A stretch of DNA of 64,000 nucleotides from Heloderma charlesbogerti (Eukaryota; Chordata; Lepidosauria; Squamata; Helodermatidae), in NCBI GenBank assembly GCA_026122225.1, contig JANEZZ010001866.1:124001-188000 (forward strand). The letters run 5' to 3'. A program made the translations under genes and the position numbers. Of this stretch, positions 34,730 through 44,555 are shown piece after piece. The stretch's first letter is position 1. Each line of letters begins with the position of its first letter. The notes beneath the pieces are model-generated. The model had not been told where the DNA came from, ran no database searches, and was given only the letters and a program-made list of their open reading frames with translations.

Positions 34730-34990
34730 TTTCACAGGAGGCAAAGCCAGCCAATTAATTTCTCATCCAAATCACCTCAAATAAAATAAATTCTTCAATT
34801 GACTTGCACCCTCACCCAGATCATCCCAAACCAATGGAAAATAGTTCCCCCCCGCAAGCTTAATTGCCTTGCAGGGGAAGATTTGTGTGTGTGGGGGGGG
34901 TTTGCAGCGTGTGTGGGTGGGGGAAACTACCCCTTTGCTCCCCAGCTGCGATCCCCCTTGAAAATTGCCCCCGCATGGCAATTAAATTGA
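34730..34990 (+). repeat. Unclassified repeat, family Z
   Basis: CCAATTAATTTCTCATCCAA, ATCACCTCAAATAAAATAAA and CCCTTGAAAATTGCCCCCGC in the same order as the inverted copy at 32140-32390. A GT/G-rich stretch lies at 34886-34925. Confidence 0.7.
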
Positions 34991-35084
34991 GGGGCGGGGA
35001 CACTTCCGTTGGCACCAACGGACCTTCAGGGCTCTGGGGAATAGATTGGGGGCTTGCCCCATGGGCCCAGGACTGACAATGCCC

Positions 35085-35690
35085 CTGGCCTGAGACCTTG
35101 GAGAGCCACTGGCAGCCACAATTGACTCCCTGGAATGAGATGGACCAGCGACCCGACCGCTTCACGGGCCCCTCTCATGAGGGGCAGGGCAGGGCGGCAG
35201 CTCAGTAGCACACCACGTGCTTTGCATGCAGATGGGCCAGGCCCACTCTTCAGCTGAAAGGTATTAGGAAGCAGGCCTACTCATATACGATTCTAGAAGG
35301 ATGCTTCTGCCAACGGGCTGGAGCTCAGTGGAGAGGTCCCAGGCTCAGGCCTGGGCAGGGGCACGCAAGACCTCCTTGTGCTCAAGAGCACAGAGCGCCT
35401 TCTCTGACCTGGCTCCCTCCAAATGTTTGGACCACACAACTCCCATCAGCCGCAGCCAGCGTGGCCGGCGATCTGGCATGATAGGAGTTGCAGTCCAAAA
35501 CATCTGGAGGGCACCAGGTTGGGAGAGGCTGCCCTAGAAAGCTGCTGCCAGCCCGGAAAAACTATGCTGGCTTCGATGGACCCCTGGCCTGACTCCGTCT
35601 AAGGGAGCGTCCAAGCTCAGTGACGCAGCACCTGCTTTGCATGCAGGAGACCCAGGTGCAGGTGTCTCCATGTGAAACAGGGGCCCTGAA
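35085..35690 (+). repeat. Cluster of SINE fragments with one MITE
   Basis: SINE pieces at 35085-35155 (CTGAGACCTTGGAGAGCCAC), 35190-35280 (CAGCTCAGTAGCACACCACG), 35320-35400 (GGAGCTCAGTGGAGAGGTCC) and 35535-35680 (CTCAGTGACGCAGCACCTGC). A palindromic MITE-like repeat lies at 35403-35535 (CAGTCCAAAACATCTGGAGG, CACCAGGTTGGGAGAGGCTG). Confidence 0.75.
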
Positions 35691-36010
35691 GTGCTTTCAA
35701 GCCAAGGGCCAGATTCCACTGCAGAAAAACTCTTGGGGGCCGCATTCCAGTGGTGGGTGGGGCCAAAGGCAGAAGGGGTGGGGCCAAAATACCAGCCTAT
35801 TTAACCCAAAGCTCTTCCTGCCAGTCACTGAGCCTTCGGAGAGGCATTTCAACCTTTCGGGGGGGGGGGGGGCTGCACAAATGCCGGGAAGCCACCAATC
35901 AAACAGTGGGCAGGGGGAAAGGGAAGGGGGCGTGGCCACCTGGGGGAACCCCCAGAGGGCCAAATACAGACCCCAGATGTGGCCTCTGGGCCTGAGCTGC
36001 TGCACCCCTG
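35680..36010 (+). repeat. Unclassified ~320-bp repeat, family Y
   Basis: GGGCCAGATTCCACTGCAGA, GGGGCCAAAGGCAGAAGGGG, AAAGCTCTTCCTGCCAGTCA and GGGAAGGGGGCGTGGCCACC, paralleling 20521-20850. It ends about 200 bp from exon C. Confidence 0.68.
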
Positions 36011-36207
36011 GCACAAAAGCATCTTGAGCAACAAGACTGGGAAAAGCTCCTCTCTGCATCTCGGTCTGAATGAGCGGCCCCCAAAAGGAGTCCTGCACAA
36101 GCACATTCAACCAGGGTGGGCTGAATTTGGGGAGGAAGGGTGGGAAATGGTTCAGAAGGAGCTCTGTGTTTCCCTCATTATGCAAAGGCAGGAGGAAAGG
36201 GCAGTAC

Positions 36208-36381
36208 CATCGGATGGATCCTCGTCCTGGCTGAGCAGTCCCCCCGTTCCAGATGTAACCTGCTCAATGATCCGCCTGAGGTGGTGTTTGAAGACGGCCG
36301 TGGTGAGCTCCTCAAAGTCACAGCCCAGCACTTCTGCCGCGTTGTTGGCCCACTCAAACTTCATGAACTGTTTCCTGCCAA
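36208..36381 (-). CDS. MYO18B: MYO18B exon C (upper 50K domain)
   Basis: 174 bp: two bases finishing a Val codon, 57 codons and one trailing base (residues 70-128). It encodes GRKQFMKFEWANNAAEVLGC followed by a helix ending FKHHLRRIIEQ and an acidic loop SQDEDPSD. The acceptor is TTCAG. The donor GTACTG at 36207-36202 is preferred over an earlier GTTACA, because only the later site keeps the loop and the phase (1) needed by the next exon. Confidence 0.92.
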
Positions 36382-37949
36382 CTGAACAGAGAGGAGGAGG
36401 AGGAGGAGAACAGAAAGGGAGAGTAAAGAATCTCTTAACAGAGGATATTTTAGCCTGCTGATCTCAACTACAGTTCCCAAGGGAAGCCGTATCAATGCAA
36501 CTGAGATACAAGTTTGCAATGCAGATATTCCGATTGCTGTTGTGTAGGTTGTGGGGAAGAGGGTATCTCTGCATTTCTCCTAAGAGCAGCTGAATTAAGA
36601 GAGAAGAGTAAAGAAAGAGAGAGAAAAAGAAAGCCAAAGCAAAGTCACACAGTGTGCAAAAGCTTTATTAAAAAAGAAAAAGAAAATGTGGGGCGGGGGA
36701 GAAAAAAAAAAGAAAGCAGCACAAAATGAATGGCTGTTCAGGTGAAATGCGGTGGGGCTAATTAGCTGCAATTTGATGGGAACCATTCATAAAAGAGACA
36801 GAGAGCAGAATTAAACTGATTGTTGCAATTAGATTTCATTTCACTTCTGCATGCTGCCTTCGATTTCACACTGCAGGAGCCATATTTTCATATGCTGAGA
36901 TGCAGCATGGCCTTTGCCGACTGTTGTAAGGGCAGCTGCAAAGAAGAGGAAGAGCCCCAGCCCCACCCATCCTGCTGCTCTCTGCTTGGGAAAGGCCCCC
37001 CATGGGGCTCTCCATAAAGCACCCCACAGCCGCCCGTCCTGGAGGGAATTTGGCCTCCAGTACTCCTACAGCCCACCCCCGAAAGCCACGTCACGGTGCG
37101 CCTTCTCAGGAGAATCATCTGTCCCCAGGAATAATGATCTCAGCTTCATGTTTTTTACAGGATCAATAGGGAGAAATAGGCAGTTTGCAAGCTGCAAAGG
37201 AATATGCTGGTAGGAAACCACCACCACCCTGGCACTCCACTAGATGAAGGAGGCTAGATAAAAAGCGGAAGAAGCACAGAGCAACCTCGCAGTCTCCGTG
37301 TGAGCACAGCGCGTGCTGTGGAGGCTGGTGGCTCCATTGTTAGTGGGGCAGTGCATCCGCTCCGGGTTTCGGTCGGAACCAGTCAGGACTCTAGAGGAGC
37401 TCTCCAAGGTGCCCCACTGACATCAGAGCCACCAGCCTCCTCTGAGCTAATGGCCAGACACAGGAAAGACGAGCAAGGGAAGGAGCAGTCCATGTGGCGG
37501 GCCTGTCTGCAGCACGAAGTAGTCACTGCCCTCAGAATTTTAGTTCTGCAATGGATGCAAGCAATCTCTAGCAAAGAGCTACAATTCCCAAGATTCTCTT
37601 TTTTAAAGGGGAGACCCGTGAGAGTTCAGCTGGTAAAAGTATGTAGCATACGGATATTCCAAGGCTCCTGAAATCTATCCGCTGACACCACAGCAGCATC
37701 AAACTCACTGCTGGACATCTAATGGCTTCATGTCATTACTGCCTTCAAACCAGTCTACAATTTCAGGAGCGAAGGAAAGGGATCGGGTTTCTTTCTCCCT
37801 CCCCCTATTCTGTGAGCCCCAAACCCTGTGCTGACTGGGGCCCTGGAACAAGAGCTCTCCACTCATGGTTTAGGAATACATCTCATTTTGTGGGTCCACC
37901 GTTATAACGAACCCCACCACCATGCCAGCATTTCTATATATTATTTGAG
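36382..37949. other. Intron sequence, purine-rich in part
   Basis: 36595-36720 is a long A/G-rich stretch. Short GAGCTACAATTCCCAAGATT at 37577 may be a MITE remnant. Nothing else recognised. Confidence 0.5.
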
Positions 37950-38160
37950 AGCAGTCAAAGCACTTTGCATCTGTTCTCTCATTAGTTCTTGGGACAACCA
38001 CAGGCACCATCACCTCCATCTTGGAGATAAGAGGCTGAGGTTCAGAGATGGCAGCTACTTGCCTGTGGACTCCAAGTAGGTTCTTGGCTGAAGGGAGTCT
38101 TAATCCAGGAACTTCCTGGTCTACACCAGGTCCATCTCTTAGCCACCACGCTATCGTAGA
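37950..38160 (+). repeat. MIR-like SINE (CORE-SINE type)
   Basis: CCTCCATCTTGGAGATAAGA, GGCTGAGGTTCAGAGATGGC, TACTTGCCTGTGGACTCCAA and CTTAGCCACCACGCTAT follow the order of the MIR consensus (gagataaggaaactgagg-like, acttgccc-like, ttaaccactatgc-like parts). Degenerate. Confidence 0.65.
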
Positions 38161-38193
38161 TCTCACAGGCTCCTGTGCCCAAGGACTCCTTGG

Positions 38194-38716
38194 TGTCAGG
38201 GTGGACACTGAGCTCATAGAACCTCAGAGCAGTTCTGATTCTGAGGAGGAACAGCCGCCCGTGGGAGAGGAGCGCGCTCATCCCTCCCAGGCCCTGCAGC
38301 TGGCAGAGATTCCTTCTGCCGGCATTCCAGACATAGATAGCGGGAGTGAAAGAGCATGGGGGGAGGGCTGGCTGGATGCTCGACGCAGACGCAAAGAGCG
38401 ACGAGCTATGGAGGGCGCGGAAAGGAGGCGTAGCACCCGTTTGGCGCGCAAGCAATGGTCGCGTCCAGAGGACCCAAGAGAAAAGGGGAGGGACTCTCCC
38501 TAGCTCATAAGTTCAGGGTCTGCAAGTGATTCTCATTCAAATGGGGACCAACTGTTTCCAACCTGGGGCATAGGCTACTCTGCTGTTCATAGCTTAGTCG
38601 CTGGTGATAGAGTTATTATGTTGTAAAAGGAATAAAGCCTTGAACAGAATCCTTTGTCTGCGTCTGGAGTTGGCTACTGGAGTAGACTGAAAGAGGCCAG
38701 CTAGGGCCCCCTGACA
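38194..38716 (+). mobile_element. Solo LTR, type 1, with 5-bp target duplication
   Basis: 523 bp, TGTCAG...CTGACA, flanked by CTTGG at 38189-38193 and 38717-38721. It opens TGTCAGGGTGGACACTGAGC. The frame from its second base reads VRVDTE, an acidic run SSSDSEEEQ, then a basic stretch with ARRRRKERRAMEGAERRRST and stops after GRDSP at about 38500. AATAAA is at about 38629. It is the sister copy of 18158-18712; protein similarity between the two is kept along the whole frame, including its end. Confidence 0.9.
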
Positions 38717-38744
38717 CTTGGGAACTGAACTACTAACTGCAATA

Positions 38745-39135
38745 GAACCTGCCCACTCATGTTCCCCAGGAACAGGCATACAAAGGCATACTGCCTCTGA
38801 TCCTGGAAGTAACATATGGCTATCATGACCAGCAACTCTCGATAGCCTTATCCTCCTCCATGAATTTGCTCAGTCCCCTTTTAAAGGCATCCAAATTGGT
38901 GGCCATCACTACATCTTGTGATAGTGAATTTCATAGTTTAACTCTGTGCTGTGTGAAGAAGCCCTTCCTTCTATCTGCCCTGAATCTCCCACCAATCAGC
39001 TTCATGGGAGGACCCACTGGATTCTAGCATTATTAAAGAGGGAGAAAATGTCTCCTATCCACTTTTTCCATACCATGCATAATTTTATACAACTCTGTTC
39101 TCCACACCATGTATAATTTTATATGCCTCTAACCA
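38745..39135 (-). repeat. CR1 LINE fragment
   Basis: CTCATGTTCCCCAGGAACAG, TTGGTGGCCATCACTACATC, GTGTGAAGAAGCCCTTCC and CAGCTTCATGGGAGGACCCA, antisense CR1. It starts 24 bp after the target duplication of the solo LTR. Confidence 0.88.
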
Positions 39136-39354
39136 GGCATTGGGTAATTAGACTGCTGAGGTAATCACTACGGATTTTAGGATGCTGATCAGAGTTCTTC
39201 TTTTAGTGCTACTGCTGATTGCATTTTATCTCATTGTGTTTTAATTAGTAGCAAGAGTGATCTCCCCCAGCCTGATTTGGAACAGGTATTTCTTTTCAGA
39301 AACACTCAACGATTGATTGAAAGCTCGACCCATTCTGAACCAGGCTGTGTTGGT

Positions 39355-39680
39355 AGGGCAGCCAGGTGTCCTCTTTTCAGAGGACCGTCCTCTCTTTGAA
39401 AGGGCTGTCCTGTCCAATTCTGTTTTAAAGATAAAGAACCATGAGAACTGCTGCCCATCAACAGTTATCACCTGGACAGGTAGGCTGAACAGGCAGTGAG
39501 GCAGATCACTTGGTCACAGTCCTCAATACTATGGTGAGTTCTACTGAACTTCTATTTAAATTATTATAATTATTTCTAAATTTGCATATATACATATACA
39601 TTATTAGCATGTGCAGATTTTATGCAAATCATCGTCCTTTTTCATCCTCCTTTTTGGAGATTTATAAGTGGCCAGGCTAA
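39355..39680 (+). repeat. Unclassified repeat, family W
   Basis: Shares with 53880-54245 the blocks AGAGGACCGTCCTCTCTTTG, AAAGATAAAGAACCATGAG, CACCTGGACAGGTAGGCTGA and TATTTAAATTATTATAATT, then a GCAGATTTTATGCAAAT-like end. A piece occurs inverted at 34640-34720. Confidence 0.65.
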
Positions 39681-39689
39681 CTCCCAGTG

Positions 39690-40430
39690 ATGTCATTGGG
39701 AGCACAATGGCTTTAGGCCCGGCACTGGGGGGCATGGGAAAGGTAGCAGCAAATGGGCACAACCCAGCAGCAAATGGGCACAACCAAACATCACCACAGA
39801 CAGCACCAGCTCTCTCTGTTACTGCAAGACCTCGCCCGAGTATGTTTCAGAGAGGGGGCAGTGGGGCGGGATCACAGATTGAGCGCATTTCAATCTGAGC
39901 CCAATCTCAGGAGAAGTCTGTGCTCGATTTGGAATAGGCTGAGGAGGGTTGAGATAAAGAAACTAACACTTTGAAGTCCCCCAGTTACGTAGTATGGGGC
40001 CACTACATGACTCCCTGTGAACAGCGTCTGTGCTGATGGAGGTGCATGAAGGTTGCGCCATGCCGCCATGCTATTTGAGGCTAGGGAAATGTTTCCAGGC
40101 TATTAACACTCTCTCATGATGCGCATTCACGCCTCCAGCCAGTCGCTGTGCCAAGGGTGAATACCTGGCGAGGGAAACCGCGATTCATTTCCAACCTGGG
40201 CTTTCTGAGAATAGCCACACCTGGAATGTCACACTCCTTCGTGTATGAGGGGGAGTTACCAAGAGAGTCATTCGTGGGGGTGCGGAGTAGGAGGACAGGA
40301 GGCTGAGTTGTTTTGGTGAGGAGGGGTGCAATGTAGAATGTTTGGTACACTGGCCTCAGCGTATTAAACCTCGTACCATTTTGAGCTTGTTCAATGGTTA
40401 TGCTGAATCAGCCTTCCTCAGCCTGGAGGC
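39690..40430. other. Intron sequence, nothing recognised
   Basis: A short tandem AGCAAATGGGCACAACC repeat at 39748-39785 is the only structure seen before the TIR element. Confidence 0.5.
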
Positions 40431-40434
40431 ATAC

Positions 40435-40732
40435 TTGGCCTGATAACGTCATGAAATGGTAAGTGTTTCTAAACATTGCAGGGGTGGGAGGAGAGGGCTA
40501 GAAGAACTCAGTGCTCCCCATGCTAAGCACAGCCCGCAGTGCCACCAATTACTACAAAACATCCAAACAACCCCAGCAAAAGCAGCTACCCCGACCTGCT
40601 TTGTATCTCAGGGCATCTCTTCTAGGGCGCTAACTTCAGGCTATGTTCAACATGGGAAGCGCTGAGTTCTTTGGACCCCCTCCCCCTGCAACGTTTAGGG
40701 ACACTTACCATTTCATGACATTGTTATGCCAA
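40435..40732. mobile_element. Non-autonomous DNA transposon (MITE) with ~50-bp terminal inverted repeats
   Basis: 298 bp with ends TTGGC and GCCAA. The left end (about 40435-40485) contains GTCATGAAATGGTAAGTGT. The right end (about 40680-40732) contains its reverse complement, ACACTTACCATTTCATGAC. The inverted repeat continues inward to GCAGGGG / CCCCTGC with few mismatches. No transposase frame is present. I could not see a convincing target duplication, so the superfamily is open. Confidence 0.8.
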
Positions 40733-40779
40733 CTTTGCCCCCATTCCTTGCCAGCAGCAGCCCCTGATGTGGAGCAGAC

Positions 40780-40885
40780 ACAGATAGATTTATTATTTAT
40801 TTATTTAAAATATGTCCTGGCCACCTTCCAGGGCAGAATCCCTCCCAAGGCAGCTTACAGCAATAAGCAATAAATGCATAAAATT
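40780..40885 (+). repeat. SINE/LINE-derived fragment
   Basis: TTTATTATTTATTTATTTAA, CTTCCAGGGCAGAATCCC and CAAGGCAGCTTACAGCAATA resemble the start of the SINE at 54290-54550 (AAGGCGGCTTACATTAT). Confidence 0.5.
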
Positions 40886-41445
40886 ATAGTGATTTCATGC
40901 TGCAGGTAAGTGTACTTATATGTTACAGGGAAGGATGACATGGAGGAGGAGATTCTTCGCAGATGCCCACAAAAAAAGCCAATGGTTAACAGTGGAAAAA
41001 TCAGGGAGTCTCTTATCTGCAATGTTCAAGCATGCCCAGAGGTGTGGGGGGGGATGTTTTTCTGGTTTTGTAAACTAAAGAGTTCCTTAGATTTAGGTTT
41101 TGTCCTGTAGCCACATAACTGTCTATCCCTGGGACCTCAAGAGGAACATGTTTGCCAAAAGGGTCCAGAAACCAATGGACTGATATTGATTGGACAATCA
41201 GAAGCCAACAATCATAGGTAGAAGAAAAGGGACTGCAGCCTTTCATAACTTGAGGCATTTCTAAAGAAAACACAGAGAAGATGATTGTGTTACAACATAC
41301 CCCACTTTTGCTTCAACCTCTCTGCTAAACACATGAATGCAGCAGGGGTCCCCATGTGTCATGCAGACTTCTTTTCCTCATGTATTTTATGCTTAGGTTT
41401 ACACTATTTTGCTTAACTGATAATGGGACAATCATGAGCACCCAC

Positions 41446-44400
41446 TTTGTTGTTGTTCAGTCGTCCAGTCAAGTCCGACTCTTCGTGACCCCACGGACCA
41501 GAGCACGCCAGGACTTTCTGTCCTGCGCTCTCTCCCAGAGCGTGCTCAAGTCCATATTCATTGCATCCGTGATGCTATCTAGCCATCTCATCCTCTGCCG
41601 TCCCCTTCTCCTTTTGCCTTTGGTCTTTCCCAGCATCAGGGTCTTTTCCAGAGAGTTTTCTCTTCGCATTAGGTGGCCAAAATATTTGAGCTTCAGCTTC
41701 AGGATCTGCCCTTCCAATGAGCACTCAGGGTTGATTTCCTTTAGGATGGACTGATTTGACCTCCTTGCAGTCCAGGGGACTCGTAAGAGTCTTCTCCAGC
41801 ACCACAGTTCGAAAGCATCAATTCTTCGGCGCTCAGCCTTCCTTATAGTCCAGCTCTCACAGCCATACGTTGCTACTGGGAAAACCATAGCTTTGATTAT
41901 ATGAATCTTTGTCGGCAAGGTGATGTCTCTGCTTCTTACTATGCTGTCTAGGTTTGCCATAGCTTTCCTCCCAAGGAGCAAGAGTCCTTTAATTTCATGG
42001 CTACAGTCACCGTCTGCCGTGATCTTGGAGCCCAAGAAAGTAAAACCTGTCACTGCTTCCATTTCTTCCCCTTCCATATGCCAGGAAGTGATGGGGCCAG
42101 ATGCCATGATCTTCATTTTTTTAATGTTGAGTTTCAAACCAGCTTTTGCACTCTCCTCTTTCACCCTCAACAAGAGGCTCTTGAGATCCTCTTCGCTTTC
42201 TGCCATTAGGGTGGTATCGTCTGCATATCGGAGGTTGTTGATAATTCTCCCGGCAATCTTAATTCCGACCTGTGATTCATCCAACCCAGCGTTTCTCATG
42301 ATGTACTCTGCATATAAGTTAAATAAGCAGGGTGACAATATGCAGCCTTGTCGTACTCCTTTCCCAATTTGGAACCACTCGGTTGTTCCATGTCTGGTTC
42401 TTACTGTTGCTTCTTGACCCTGGTACAGATTTCTCAGGAGACAGGTAAGGTGGTCTGGTACTCCCATCACTTTAAGAATTTGCCACATTTTGTTGTGATC
42501 CACACAATCAAAGGCTTTAGTGTAGTCAATGAAGCAGAAATAGACGTTTTTCTGGAATTCTCTTGCTTTCTCCATGATGCAGCGAACGTTGGCAATTTGA
42601 TCTCTAGTTCCTCTGCCTCTTCGAAACCCAGCTTGTACTTCCGGTAGTTCTCGGTTCGCATACTGCTGAAGCCTAGCTTGTAGGATTTTGAGCATCACCT
42701 TGCTGGCATGTGAAATGAGCGCAATTGTGCGGTAGTTTGAACACTCTTTGGTGTTGCCCTTCTTTGGAATTGGAATGTAAACTGACCTTTTCCAGTCTTG
42801 AGGCCATTGTTGAGTGTTCCAAATTTGTTGGCATATTGAATGCAGCACTTTAACAGCATCATCTTTTAGGATTTTAAATAGCTCAGCTGGAAGACTGTCA
42901 TCTCCGCTAGCTTTGTTGTTACTAATGCTTCCTAAGGCCCACTTGACTTCACTGTCTAGGATGTCCGGCTCAAGTTCAGTGACCGCACTATCATGGCTAT
43001 CAGGGACATTCAGATCTTTCCTGTATAGTTCTTCTGTGTATTCTTGCCACCTCTTCTTAATCTCATCTGCTTCTGTTAGGTCCCTGCCTCCTTTGTCCTT
43101 TATCATGCCCGTCTTTGCACAAAACGTTCCCTTGAGATCTCCGATTTTCTTGAAGAGATCGCTAGTCTTTCCCATTCTGTTGTTTTCCTCGATTTCTTTG
43201 CATTGTTCATTTAAGAAGGCCTTCTTGTCTCTCCTTGCTATTCTCTGGAACTCTGCATTCAGTTGGATATATCTTCCGCTTTCTCCCTTGCTTTTCACTT
43301 CCCTTCTTTCGTCAGCTACTTGTAAAGCCTCATCAGACAGCCACTTGGCTTTCTTGCATTTCTTTTTCTTTGGGATGGATTTCGCTGCTGCCTCCTGAAC
43401 AATGTTACGGACCTCCACCCATAGTTCCTCAGGCACTCTGTCTATCAGGTCTAATCCCTTCAATCTATTCCTCACCTCCACTGTATATTCATAAGGGATA
43501 TGATTGAGGTCATACCGGAATGGTTTAGTGGTTTTCCCTACGTTCTTCAATTTCAGCTGAAATTTTGCAAGAAGCAGCTGATGATCTGAGCCACAGTCAG
43601 CTCCAGGTCTTGCTTTTACTGACTGTATGGAGCTTCTCCATCTTTGGCTGCAAAGGACATAATCAATCTGATTTCGATATTGACCATCTGCTGATGGCCA
43701 TGTGTAGAGTCGCCTCTTGTGCTGTTGGAAAAGAGTGTTTGCTATGATCAGCGTGTTCTCTTGGCAAAACTCTATTAGCTTTTGTCCTGCTTCATTTTGG
43801 ACACCAAGGCCATGCCTGCCTGTTATCCCGGTGATTTCTTGACTTCCTACTTTAGCATTCCAATCCCCTATGATGAAGAGGACATCTTTTTTTGCTGTTA
43901 GTTCTAGAAGGTGTTGTAGGTCTTCATAGAACTGATCAACCTCAGCTTCTTCGGCATCAGTGGTTGGGGCACAGACTTGAATTACTGTGATGTTGAATGG
44001 TTTGCCTTGGATTCGTACTGAGATCATTCTATCGTTTTTAAGATTGTACCCCAGTACTGCTTTTCCCACCCTTTTGTTGACTATGAGTGCTACTCCATTT
44101 CTTCTAAGGGATTCTTGCCCACAGTAGTAGATATGATGGTCACCTGAAGTAAATTCGCTCATGCCTGTCCATTTTAGTTTGCTGATTCCCAAGACGTCAA
44201 TGTTCAATCTTGCCATCTCATGTTTGACCACCTCCAGCTTACCTTGATTCATTGATCTGACATTCCAGGTTCCTAAACAATATTGTTCTTTACAGCATCG
44301 GATTTTCTTTTCACCACCAGACACATCCACAGCTGAGTGTCCTTTCGGCTTTGGCCCAGCCGCTTCACTCTTTCTGGCGCTACTTGGAAATTCCCTCTGC

Positions 44401-44555
44401 TCTTCCCCAGTAGTATATTGGACACCTTCCGACCTGAGGGGCTCATCTTCCGGCGTCATCTCTTTTAGCCTTGTGATACGTTCCATGGGGTTTTCTTGGC
44501 AAGAATACTGGAGTTGGTTGCCATTTCCTTCTCCAGTGGACCAAATTTTGTCAGA
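41446..44555 (-). mobile_element. RTE-BovB LINE with near-intact ORF
   Basis: An autonomous-type non-LTR retrotransposon of the RTE/BovB clade, antisense-relative to plus and co-oriented with MYO18B. It carries a single 1005-codon frame (next entry). The 3' end (41446-41470) is the usual BovB tail, ending in repeated ACA/ACAAC units. The 5' end here is truncated about 80 bases inside the element and meets an inverted copy of the 5' region at 44556. A possible target duplication (ATCATGAGC at 41431-41439, ATAATGAGC at 44925-44933, 8 of 9 matching) would enclose both parts, but it lies 6 bases off the 3' end. Confidence 0.95.
41469..44486 (-). CDS. BovB polyprotein: AP endonuclease plus reverse transcriptase
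   Basis: 1005 residues without stop or frameshift. Residues about 72-310 form an apurinic-endonuclease-like domain: it starts GTWNVRS, has GDWNAKVG in the middle and ends at the catalytic SDHQLL (Asp301, His302). Residues about 480-770 form the reverse transcriptase: FIDYTKAFDCVDH (Asp654), the QGCILSPCLFNLYAEY block, and YADD at 754-757. The end is a basic C-terminal segment with GKRRRGRQRMRW. The endonuclease nicks target DNA and the RT copies the element's RNA at the nick. The stop comes four codons before the equivalent stop in the 55.6-58.8 kb copy. The start is the first Met (MERITRL), which also occurs in the other copy. All catalytic residues I can check are present. Confidence 0.93.
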   Translation of the reverse strand: MERITRLKEMTPEDEPLRSEGVQYTTGEEQREFPSSARKSEAAGPKPKGHSAVDVSGGEKKIRCCKEQYCLGTWNVRSMNQGKLEVVKHEMARLNIDVLGISKLKWTGMSEFTSGDHHIYYCGQESLRRNGVALIVNKRVGKAVLGYNLKNDRMISVRIQGKPFNITVIQVCAPTTDAEEAEVDQFYEDLQHLLELTAKKDVLFIIGDWNAKVGSQEITGITGRHGLGVQNEAGQKLIEFCQENTLIIANTLFQQHKRRLYTWPSADGQYRNQIDYVLCSQRWRSSIQSVKARPGADCGSDHQLLLAKFQLKLKNVGKTTKPFRYDLNHIPYEYTVEVRNRLKGLDLIDRVPEELWVEVRNIVQEAAAKSIPKKKKCKKAKWLSDEALQVADERREVKSKGESGRYIQLNAEFQRIARRDKKAFLNEQCKEIEENNRMGKTSDLFKKIGDLKGTFCAKTGMIKDKGGRDLTEADEIKKRWQEYTEELYRKDLNVPDSHDSAVTELEPDILDSEVKWALGSISNNKASGDDSLPAELFKILKDDAVKVLHSICQQIWNTQQWPQDWKRSVYIPIPKKGNTKECSNYRTIALISHASKVMLKILQARLQQYANRELPEVQAGFRRGRGTRDQIANVRCIMEKAREFQKNVYFCFIDYTKAFDCVDHNKMWQILKVMGVPDHLTCLLRNLYQGQEATVRTRHGTTEWFQIGKGVRQGCILSPCLFNLYAEYIMRNAGLDESQVGIKIAGRIINNLRYADDTTLMAESEEDLKSLLLRVKEESAKAGLKLNIKKMKIMASGPITSWHMEGEEMEAVTGFTFLGSKITADGDCSHEIKGLLLLGRKAMANLDSIVRSRDITLPTKIHIIKAMVFPVATYGCESWTIRKAERRRIDAFELWCWRRLLRVPWTARRSNQSILKEINPECSLEGQILKLKLKYFGHLMRRENSLEKTLMLGKTKGKRRRGRQRMRWLDSITDAMNMDLSTLWERAQDRKSWRALVRGVTKSRT

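Noticed and set aside
41920..43398. Plus-strand open frames of 165-194 codons across the BovB
   Set aside because: They are antisense shadows of the intact 1005-codon BovB frame.
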